Assembly (NCBI GenBank): GCA_037042915.1
Contig: CM073193.1
Coordinates: 6,262,001-6,326,000, forward strand
Length of the DNA stretch: 64,000 nt
Direction of reading: 5' to 3'
DNA from: Auricularia sp. M13
Lineage: Eukaryota; Basidiomycota; Agaricomycetes; Auriculariales; Auriculariaceae
A model generated the notes under the pieces. It made no database searches, was not told the DNA's origin, and worked only from the letters and a program-made list of their open reading frames with translations. A program made the position numbers and the translations under genes. Of the stretch, positions 56,323-64,000 are shown piece by piece. Within the stretch, counting starts at the first letter, position 1, and every line of letters begins with the position of its first letter.

Positions 56323-57349
56323 ATGCTCTCGTTCGCCACAACGCCGCCGCTGCGGCAAATGTCTTCGCCGTCTGTGCCGCAATGCTCACTGGCTGCCGCG
56401 CCGCCGACGACGACTCGGAAGGCAACGCGCATCAGCCAGTACAAGGCCCGCCCAGTCCAGCGCGGCGGGCTCCCGCTGTCCAGCCCTGACGCGCCTGCGC
56501 ATGAGCGGCTGCTCAGGAAGTGCGAGCAGTACCGCGCCCGTGAGCGCGCACGTGCGCGGGAGCGCGCTGTCGCTGCGTCGAGCAGCGATTACGACGGGGA
56601 TGTGAACATGGACGACGAGGAGCAGGATGCCCGGGACATTGAGCTGGTCAGTCATTGCCATCTTATTCCTTGCACCTGATGCTAATACCAACCAGCTCGA
56701 GGGCCGCATTGGGCTACAGGACCGCCGACGGGCTCAGAAATTCTTCGAGCAGTCGTTCAACCAGGAGGTCGGCACTTCTTACGCTATGTCTGACGACGAG
56801 CTGCAGGCCCTGGGTAAGTTATTTTTCTGCCAAGGTTTGCAATGATTATTGACAGGTTGCAGAGGACGGGCCAGACGACGAAGAACTCGCCACACTGTAC
56901 GAAGAGTACATTCAGGAATCAAATGCAGGTACTTCCTTCATTTATTGAGATATTCGCGCGCGACGCTCACGCTCACTGCAGCTCAGCCGTCCAGCTCGCG
57001 CGAAGCACAAGATGCAATGATGAGTGACGACGTACCGGCCGCACCACTGGCGCAAAGCCGCCTCTTCGCCTCCTGCCCATCATGCTTCATTGACTGGCAT
57101 TCGGGCGCCGAGCGCAACTGCCGGCAATGCGGCCTTGTTCTGCCGCTCGAAGACGTCGCGTCGTCTTGGTTCGCCGAACATGGCCATGGCACGCCGACAA
57201 AGCCGTATGCGCTGTCCCCTTGCTCCCTTACTGGCGTCACAGACTCACGGTTGTGTAGGACACATTTTCTTTCCCTCGTCGTGTTGCCCGACGGGCTGCT
57301 GCTCGTCTGTGGGGCGCCTGACTGCGACTGGTGCTTCGACTTGGAGTAG
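56323..57349 (+). CDS. RPA-interacting-protein (RPAIN)-like zinc-finger protein
   Basis: Four exons (56323-56646, 56696-56813, 56863-56928, 56982-57349) encode 291 residues. The layout matches the RPA-interacting protein family: a basic N-terminus (KATRISQYKARPVQRGG), a charged Arg/Glu helix, an acidic middle (YDGDVNMDDEEQDARD, EDGPDDEELATLYEEYI), and a C-terminal cysteine domain. That domain contains CPSC, CRQCGLVLP, a further Cys/His set and a final CGAPDCDWC, consistent with two zinc sites. In animals this family carries replication protein A into the nucleus. The role here is inferred from layout and the finger. ATG 56323 was used; ATG 56359 is an alternative. Confidence 0.75.
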
Positions 57350-57587
57350 CCCACGCCGTACCGCTCATCCTGCCAGGCTTTTTACTTGTTTGATCTGTTA
57401 TCTTGAAGAACGATTGTGTCCTGTAATGTAACAATACAATGCACCTTGACAATGTGTACCCTGCCCTCGAAGCCCAGCTGTGCACGTTGATTCCCGGGAA
57501 GCGCGCGCTTCATGGCGAAGTCCACTGCCACCGTCACTCCCGCTCCCGCTCCGAATTTCGCCTGAGCCACCCACCGCTTGTCGCGCC

Positions 57588-59138
57588 ATGACACTATCAC
57601 ACAGCGCCAAGGTCAGCGGGGACGGCAGCGCGCGTGGCGGGGCGCTTACATGCTGCTGGGCAGGTCGCGTGGGCGACGACGTGCGCGGTGGGCGATCTGG
57701 GTTCGTGTGGCGCGTCGGCGCGCTGGGCAACGCTGACCGCTGGCCGCAGCCGGCAAGCTCGTGCGGCACGGGCAGAGCTTCCTCATCTACCCCGCCGCGT
57801 TCTACCCCGAGTGTCGCGCCGGTGCGTGCGCGCGCCGCTCCTCGGATGTCCGAGCTCACCTGCCAGCGGCCGCCCGCAGAGGTCCACTCGCCCGCGCTGT
57901 TCGGCCTGCCGTTCGAGATCGTCCAGCTCTGCTGCGCGGACGGCGTCACCGTCGAGGCCTGCCTGATGCTCCAGCCCGCAGCCTCCGCGGCCAACGTGCG
58001 TCCGACCGTGGGCTCACCGTCACCGCCGTCACTGTCACCGCTCACGCTCGACTCTTAAGCGCCCGACAGTGTTCATGTTCCACGGCAACGGCGCCAACTA
58101 CAGCATGCAGCTGCCCCTCGCCCGCCAGTTCTACAAGAAGTGCCGCTGTAATGTCTTCATGCTGTCCTACCGCGGGTCCGCCAGTGCTCTTCGCCACACA
58201 TACGCTCGTGCTAATTCCCCCTTCGCGCCGCGTAGATATGGGAACAGCGGCGGCTCGCCGAATGAAAAGGGTATCGTATCGTATCGTGTGCCCTGGTCGC
58301 CGTCTTCGCGATCTCAATGCTGCCTTTGCAGGGATTCGGCTGGATGCGCAGACGGCGCTCGACTTCATTCTCAAGCACGAACTCCTCTCGCAAACTAAAC
58401 TGGTATACCAAATAGTGTTCGATGTGAAGCGCCGCTAACGCGTCTGCGCAGATACTGTACGGCCAGTCGTTGGGAGGAGCGGTCTCCATCGACTTGGCGA
58501 GCCGCAACCCTGACAAGGTGCGCGCGCGCGACTTCCCGGCACCTGTGCTCCCTCGCTTCTCGAACTCTCTGACGTCGCGTGCGTTCTAATGGATTTAGGT
58601 GGCCGCTCTCATCCTCGAGAACACCTTCCTCTCAATCGTACGTGCCATACCATCCCATCTCACACACTGCACCTCGAACTAAGACAACTTTCACGCAGCC
58701 CAAGATGATCCCCGCGGTACTGCCCGCACTGGCGCCCTTCAGCGTGTTTTGCATGCAGAAGTGGAACTCGGAGAAGGCGATCACACTCGTCCCGCGTACA
58801 ACGCCCATGCTCTTTCTCAGCGGGCTCGAGGACGAGGTCGTGCCGAGCGCGCACATGCGGCGGCTGTACGAGATCGCGAGCGAGAGCGAGCGCGAACACT
58901 CGTCTGAATCGGATCCTGAGGACCGTGACGGCGCCATGGACAAGACCGAGCGGCGGCTCTTCCGCGAGTTCGCGGGCGGAACGCATAGTGCGTCTTTTTC
59001 ACTCTCTCTTAAAAACGTACTGTAGAATTGGTGGAGACTCACGTTGATATTGCTACCCTAGATGATACGTTCCTTCGGCCGGGCTATTGGAGCGAGATCC
59101 AGCGCTTCATCCAGAATCTGCCACTGGACTCGGAGTGA
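57588..59138 (+). CDS. ABHD13/BEM46-like alpha/beta-hydrolase
   Basis: Eleven exons encode 313 residues: 57588-57611, 57664-57700, 57750-57821, 57880-57995, 58060-58175, 58236-58270, 58332-58402, 58452-58517, 58599-58637, 58699-58987 and 59062-59138. The family blocks are FLIYPAAFYPE, FGLPFEIVQL, FMFHGNGANY (oxyanion), LSYRGYGNSGGSPNE, YGQSLGGAVS with the nucleophile Ser, ENTFLSI, LFLSGLEDEVVP with the Asp, and GGTHNDTF with the His. The triad looks complete. BEM46/ABHD13 proteins are membrane-anchored serine hydrolases, and Bem46 affects hyphal growth and polarity in Neurospora. The first two short exons are less certain; they supply a start and a weak hydrophobic N-terminus. For the last intron a nearer acceptor also keeps frame, but would break the conserved HND. 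Confidence 0.82.
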
Positions 59139-59566
59139 CTCAGGCTGACGTTTTCGATGTCCAACTTGAACCTGGACTCTGCATTTTTTGTTCCGCTTTG
59201 TCCGACCTCACTTACTCACTCACTCACTCTCGGGTCATACATACACTTACAATCATCGGAAGGCTCGTACTGGCAGACCGCTACTCACTGTACTTCGTGC
59301 GCATATCATTGAAAGGGAAATGCTATTCGTGTTTTTTTTTGGGAAGCGGAATCGACGGGTGGGCAGTATACTTTAGGCAGAGTGCTCGTCGCTTGCTTGC
59401 AGAGTATAGTCATGCTGGCTCAAGTGACGGACACGGGCGGTGCTGAGGTCTTGGAATTCGCCGCCGAGGCCGATCGAACTGCTTGCATGCGCCGCGGACA
59501 TCCGCTCGCGTAATGCGCCTCAGACATAACAGCCTCGATCGAAGCTTGCACCGCTCGACACGCGGG
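59139..59566. other. intergenic region
   Basis: This holds the 3' flank of the hydrolase, with an ACTC microsatellite at about 59212-59229, and the promoter side of the cerato-platanin gene. Confidence 0.4.
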
Positions 59567-59574
59567 TATATAAA
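59567..59574 (+). promoter_or_regulatory. TATA box of cerato-platanin gene
   Basis: TATATAAA lies 106 bp before the ATG. A strong TATA box and a CA/CT-rich leader suggest high expression, as expected for an abundant secreted protein. Confidence 0.7.
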
Positions 59575-59672
59575 CCGTCGTCTCATCGCGACCATTCTCA
59601 TCAAACTCGTTCTCCAGCAACTCATCCAACAGTCCAATCAACCAACCCACCTAAGTAAACTCTCATCTCAAA

Positions 59673-60110
59673 ATGCGCGTCCTCTCCATCTTCACCGCCG
59701 CACTCTCCGTCGCCTCCGCCGCGGCGCTCACGACGCGCGGCAGCGTGACGAAGGGCGCCGTGAAGTACGACGCGACGTACGACAACGCGCAGCTCTCCAC
59801 GCTCGCGCTCGCATGCTCGGACGGCAAGAACGGGCTCGCGACCAAGGGCTACGCGACGCTCGGCACGCTCCCCTCGTTCCCGTACGTCGGCGCCGCGCCC
59901 GCCATCGAGGGGTGGAACTCGAAGAACTGCGGGACGTGCTGGCGCGTGACTTACCAGGGGCGCAGCATCACCTTCACGGCGGTCGACCACTCGAAGAGTG
60001 TCACGCTTAGCAAGGCTGCTATGAACAAGTTGACGAATGGACAGGCGGTTAAGCTGGGGAGTGTGCAGGCGACTTATGAGCAGGTCGCTGCGAAATTCTG
60101 TGGTTTCTGA
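59673..60110 (+). CDS. cerato-platanin family secreted protein
   Basis: A single exon encodes 145 residues. A signal peptide (MRVLSIFTAALSVASAAA) is followed by the cerato-platanin domain: VKYDATYDNAQLSTLALACSD, KGYATLGTLPSFPYVGAAPAI, WNSKNCGTCWRV and VDHSKSVTLSKAAMNKLTNG. The four cysteines (CSDG, NCGTC, FCG) that form two disulfides are present. The fold is an expansin-like double-psi barrel without hydrolase activity. Members bind chitin oligomers, sit in the hyphal wall or are released, and can trigger plant defence. The protein ends GF straight after the last cysteine, as usual. It is convergent with the aldehyde dehydrogenase, 198 bp apart. Confidence 0.96.
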   Translation: MRVLSIFTAALSVASAAALTTRGSVTKGAVKYDATYDNAQLSTLALACSDGKNGLATKGYATLGTLPSFPYVGAAPAIEGWNSKNCGTCWRVTYQGRSITFTAVDHSKSVTLSKAAMNKLTNGQAVKLGSVQATYEQVAAKFCGF

Positions 60111-60308
60111 ATTATTTTCGATTCATAACACTTGTATCTATATATCTTAATCGTTTGTGATACATTGTCCTCATCATCTTGCTATTCCTTTCCTTACACG
60201 ACACTACTTGGTGTCATTGATATGGAAGTACTCAAAATACTGCATTTGATCGTTTTGGTAATAGTGTCATTACATCGTCACAACCATTTGGAGGGGGGCG
60301 GAGGGAAG

Positions 60309-62620
60309 TCAAAGACCGCCGAAAGCAATGTACTTCATGTTGAGGTATTCGTCCAATCCATGACGCGATCCCTCTCGGCCAAGGCCACTCTCCTTGACGC
60401 CGCCAAAGGGACAGTTTGCCTGCGCCAGCACCAGTGCGTGGCTCATGTTGGCGCCTACCACCCCAACTTCAAGCGCCTCAGCGACGCGCCAGATTCTGCC
60501 CATATCGCGAGACCAAAGGTATCCCGCGAGCCCATATGCTGCCGGTGAGAGTCCACAATCAACATCTCTGCTAGGATACGGCGTAAAATATGGGCACGCA
60601 CTAGTATCGTTGGCGAGTTGGATGAGTTCCTCCTCCGTATCAAACTTGATGAGCGCAGCCAACGGGCCGAAAATCTCTTCCTTGGACAGTCTTGCCGTCC
60701 CCGAGACATCCACGAGCACAGTCGGCTCGAAGAAGCTGCCTTTCAGGCGCTTCCCGCCCGCAAGTACGGTCGCGCCCTGTTTGACGGCATCGTTCACGTA
60801 CGACTCGACTTTCTCCGCCGCCCGCGCGTGGATGAGCGGGCCCAGCGCGCTGCACGATGGTCGCGTCAAACTGCCTGGCCGGATGAGTGGCACTGACGAC
60901 GGGAACTCACACGTCGGCGTCAAAGCCGTTGCCGGGCTTCAGCGTCTTGACCTTCTCTGCGAACAGGGAGGCAAACTTCGCGTACACGGCCGACTGGACA
61001 TAGACGCGGTTGGCACTGATGCACACCTGACCGGAGGTGCAGAATTTGGAAGTGACGAGGCCTTTACCGCGCGTCAGAATTTCGCCGACATCCTGCATCC
61101 CAATAGCTGCCTTATCACTCACCAGAAACGGCTTCGTCGAGGTCCGCGTCGTCGAAGACAATGAACGCCGCGTTTCCGCCGGCCTCAATTGTCACCCTAT
61201 CCAAGTTACCCTCGTCAGGAGAACCGGGAGTCATAAGCATAGGAAAAGTCTACGCACTTCTTCATCGTTGAAGCAGACTGCCCATACAGCGTCTTGGCCA
61301 CAGCAGTGGATCCGGTGAACGAGATCTTGCGGACAGTCGAATTTTCGCATAGTTCCTTGCCGACTGCCCTGGTGTGAGCTGAGGTGGTCACCACGTTCAC
61401 CACCCCTGCAGGGAACCCGGCCCGGGCGACCAGCTGAGTCAGATAGTCAGAAAGGTGGTTATACTGCGACTTGTGTTGTGAAACTCACCTCCGCTACAGC
61501 GAGAGCCGAGAAGGGCGTCTCTGGCGCAGGCTTGATCACGACGGTACAACCCGCTGCAAGCGCCGGGGAAAGCTGCCTGTTATGAAAGGTGGTAATTCAG
61601 CTGCCCGACTTGCTATGTGACGACCCTGGTAATCTTACCTTGTGATCATGGCCGAAGGGAAGTTCCAGGGCGTGATGATAGCACTAAATGTGCAGATCAC
61701 GTGAGCTTCGACAGCTGCCAGAGGAAACGGACAGCGCAAGAGCACGATCACTCACCAGACGCCTACAGACCAGTGCAAGCATGAATGAGCTGTGCGAATG
61801 AGTATGGGAGGCGGAACGCCTACCGATGGGTTGCTTGATCACCACGCTGCGGACGTTCGGCGTAGAGGACGGAATGACCTCTGCAGGGTCGTGGAAGTTG
61901 AGCATTGACAACGCCACTGACAGAAATCAAGTTCGGCAAACCTCCGTAGGCTCTGATAGCTTCCTCCGCGAACCACTGAAAGTGAATGGGGAAGGATTGG
62001 TCAGACACCTAACAACGCCGCACCGCAGCGCCAGCCTTAACACACCTCAACAAAGGACGCGGCGTAGATGATTTCGCCCTAAATCGCATGGTATCAGTTT
62101 GCATTATCAGCCAGTAACAGGTCGCACCTTCGCTTCCGCGAAGACCTTGCCATTCTCCAACGTGACGATGCGCGCGAGGTCGTCGATATTCTCTAGGATC
62201 AGCTTGTGCAACTGCAGCGCATTGAGTCTCCAGAAATTGATCTGCACAATACTAACCTTCATGAGAAGATCATGCCTGTGGCGCGCCGTCGTCTGAGACC
62301 ACGTCTTGAACGCGGCGTTGGCCGCGCCAATGGCCTCCTTCGCCCCCGCGACGTCCATGTCGGCCACAGCGGCGAGCGTCTCATCCGTTGCGGGATCTTG
62401 ACAGTCGCAGTGAGTGCATACTAAAATGGACGTCAATGCGCACTCACTCGTCACATCGAACGTTTCCCCTCCCTTTGTGTCCTTCGCGTCGAGCCACTTG
62501 CCATTGATGTAGCCATTGGTGTGGACGAGGCCCGAGTCGTTGAGACCGAACTGAAGACAACCACAAGTCAATTTTCACGGGTGGGGACACGACCTTGGGA
62601 CCTACAGCTGCTGCTACCAT
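60309..62620 (-). CDS. succinate-semialdehyde-dehydrogenase-like ALDH
   Basis: Fifteen exons on the minus strand encode 498 residues: 62620-62594, 62550-62448, 62396-62257, 62211-62128, 62078-62046, 61975-61942, 61880-61824, 61762-61756, 61683-61639, 61576-61489, 61433-61258, 61196-61123, 61061-60911, 60849-60602 and 60538-60309. Diagnostic blocks are [54 protein letters not shown] with the catalytic Glu, [10 protein letters not shown] with the catalytic Cys, and [17 protein letters not shown]. The FVEWFAEEA and KQPIGVCA segments favour the succinate-semialdehyde type, the NAD(P)-dependent last step of the GABA shunt; the exact aldehyde is inferred. No targeting peptide is evident. Exon 8 is only 7 nt. 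Most introns are 43-63 nt, with one of 72. Confidence 0.92.
61756..61762 (-). other. 7-nt micro-exon of the ALDH gene
   Basis: Between introns of 61 and 72 nt, the 7 bases GCGTCTG (minus strand) are bounded by CTGTAG and GTGAGT. With them, the joined sequence reads [15 protein letters not shown], exactly the family pattern; without them the frame is lost. Confidence 0.85.
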
Positions 62621-63879
62621 AGTGTGGATTGAAGGGAATGGCGGAAGAGTGGAGTGCATCCCAGCAGGTCGTATGCCCCTCATAAATAATGTCGTGCTTC
62701 GGGCTTCAAACGGGAGACGCAATTCAATAGCTGAACGGGAAGGGATCGACTTTGCGGCAACTGTTGGCGTCAAGCGCCACGGTTTCGACATGTGTGGGCG
62801 TACCATGTGAGTTTGTTGACTGTCCACAAGGTCCGCGAGAGTGCGGTACGATAGTCAGGAGGTGTGTTCGGTCGAATGCCAGATAATTATATCAAACGGC
62901 GCACCCCAGAGAATAAAGGATATTTGTGCGCGTTGCTCGCATCCTAACGCGACTGTGAGCGCCTCAGACCAGAGCTTCGCGAACGCAGACTTGGCCCAGC
63001 GAGAAGAGTGCGTGCCGTTATCATCCCAGCCAACCAGCCAACCGATGGTCAGGCGCTGAGTCCAGCGGCAAGGTGGTCGCAATAGCTCCCAAAGTGTAAG
63101 ACAGCGACTTGCCAGATGACATGACAGGCGAGAATCTCGATAGATGACCCCACTGTTTAGCTCGTCAGGGTGGTCGCTGCGGAATTCTGAGCACCACAGG
63201 ACTTGCAGAAAGGCCGCCTACAAGCTCGTGAAGTGGGATAGGCGCCAGGTTCAGCCGTGAGCCCTGTTCGCCAGTAGAGACATCCGGTCTAAAGCTGATA
63301 CGGACGCAGGGCCGCACAGAAGTCTGCACAAATCCAAGCAGAGGGAGGCCCATCGAGCTCCACAGCCATCCCTCAAGGGAAGTCAGCGCTTCAAGGAAAT
63401 ACTGAACAGGCCGCGGTGCAAACAACGGCGATTATCCAAGTTCGTCATGTGTTTATAGCAAAAAATTGGCAGGACGACTTCTGGCCTATATCATGGCAAT
63501 CTGGTAAAGCACGGCTCAGTCGATCACTCAAAGAGCATGAGTAGGTGCCAAGTGAATACGCACTTGACGCACTGGTCGGCATTACAGCTTCGCTTGCAAC
63601 AGTGTAAGGCTCGGGAAGCACTGTAAGGTTCAGCGGCATGTATTGGACGGGCGAACTGACGCCGGACAAAGATGCGGATACGCTACATCGAGGAAGACTG
63701 TACATCGCACGCACCGGTCGGCAGGCAGTCTCGGGTTCGGTTTGGTTCGGTTCGAGTCAATTCAAATCAGGATCGGGTCGCAAAAATACTGGGACGGATG
63801 ATGGAGGACAAAACAAAGGGAGCAGGGTGCTTGAGCTAGATCTTCGAACAACAAGTCCACGCCTGCAGGCTGAGAGAGT
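62621..63879. other. intergenic region
   Basis: This is the upstream flank of the ALDH gene and 3' flank of the gene at the right edge. No gene is seen. A run of GGTTCGG repeats at about 63730-63755 ends GGTTCGAGTCA and looks like a pol III B box, but no tRNA fold or A box accompanies it. Confidence 0.4.
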
Positions 63880-64000
63880 TCACTCTTGCTTGGGTGGCTC
63901 GGCCTGCGCAGGCGGTGGGGCGCCGAAGTGGCCCATGGCAGGCGGGGCGCCTCCGCGACGTGGTCCTCCGCCACCGCCACGCCAGCCGCCGAACGCGCCC
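63880..64000 (-). CDS. C-terminal end of an RGG/Gly-Pro-rich protein (partial)
   Basis: On the minus strand, 39 codons run from the window edge to TGA at 63882-63880. They are rich in Gly, Arg and Pro (AFGGWRGGGGGPRRGGAPPA) and end in QAEPPKQE. RGG-rich tails are common in RNA-binding proteins such as snRNP or ribonucleoprotein components. The rest of the gene lies outside, so the family cannot be named. Confidence 0.5.
   Translation of the reverse strand, partial: GAFGGWRGGGGGPRRGGAPPAMGHFGAPPPAQAEPPKQE

Noticed and set aside
55563-56444. 293-codon minus-strand frame
   Set aside because: It has no recognisable domain and overlaps the first exon of the RPAIN-like gene.
63720-63760. possible tRNA B box (GGTTCGAGTCA)
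   Set aside because: No matching A box, acceptor stem or cloverleaf arms were found around it; it lies in a GGTTCGG repeat.

Overview
This window is nuclear DNA from a filamentous basidiomycete, most likely an agaricomycete. Genes are closely packed and broken by many GT..AG introns of about 43-81 bases. The gene families also fit: a secreted cerato-platanin, a GH18 chitinase with a chitin-binding tail, basidiomycete-type S10 carboxypeptidase, several F-box proteins with unrelated C-termini, NmrA-like reductases, Sin3 and a fimbrin. No rRNA, tRNA, CRISPR array or bacterial-type operon was seen. All exon boundaries were worked out by hand from splice sites and reading frame. Every multi-exon model given with full exon coordinates stays in frame over its whole length.

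Layout. 1-8 kb: an F-box gene, a small zinc-finger gene whose 5' end is unclear, a 520-bp non-autonomous hAT-like DNA element with a perfect 8-bp target duplication, an APH/kinase-fold gene, and an NmrA-like gene on the minus strand. 8-12 kb: a divergent spacer and a large bZIP factor. 12-17.9 kb: a gene-poor stretch with only broken coding-like pieces. 18-27 kb: three F-box genes and a mitochondrial-type DEAD-box helicase. 27-37 kb: the co-repressor Sin3, a dead tannase/feruloyl esterase gene and a MOV10/SDE3-like RNA helicase with N-terminal zinc fingers. 37-48.5 kb: a fifth F-box gene, an S10 carboxypeptidase with Asn in place of its catalytic Ser, a second NmrA-like gene, a chitinase and fimbrin. 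48.5-53.8 kb: a second gene-poor stretch. 53.9-64 kb: a second bZIP factor, an RPA-interacting-protein-like gene, an ABHD13/BEM46-like hydrolase, cerato-platanin, a succinate-semialdehyde-dehydrogenase-like ALDH with a 7-nt micro-exon, and the C-terminal end of an RGG-rich protein cut by the window edge.

The genes do not form one pathway. The secreted proteins (chitinase, carboxypeptidase relative, cerato-platanin, dead esterase) fit a wall-remodelling or plant-matter-degrading fungus. Sin3, the two bZIPs, the RNA helicases and the F-box proteins are regulatory or housekeeping. The most unusual points are the Ser-to-Asn carboxypeptidase, the tiny exons, the intact hAT-type footprint next to a kinase-like promoter, and the decayed esterase. 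No convincing wholly new multi-gene system was found.
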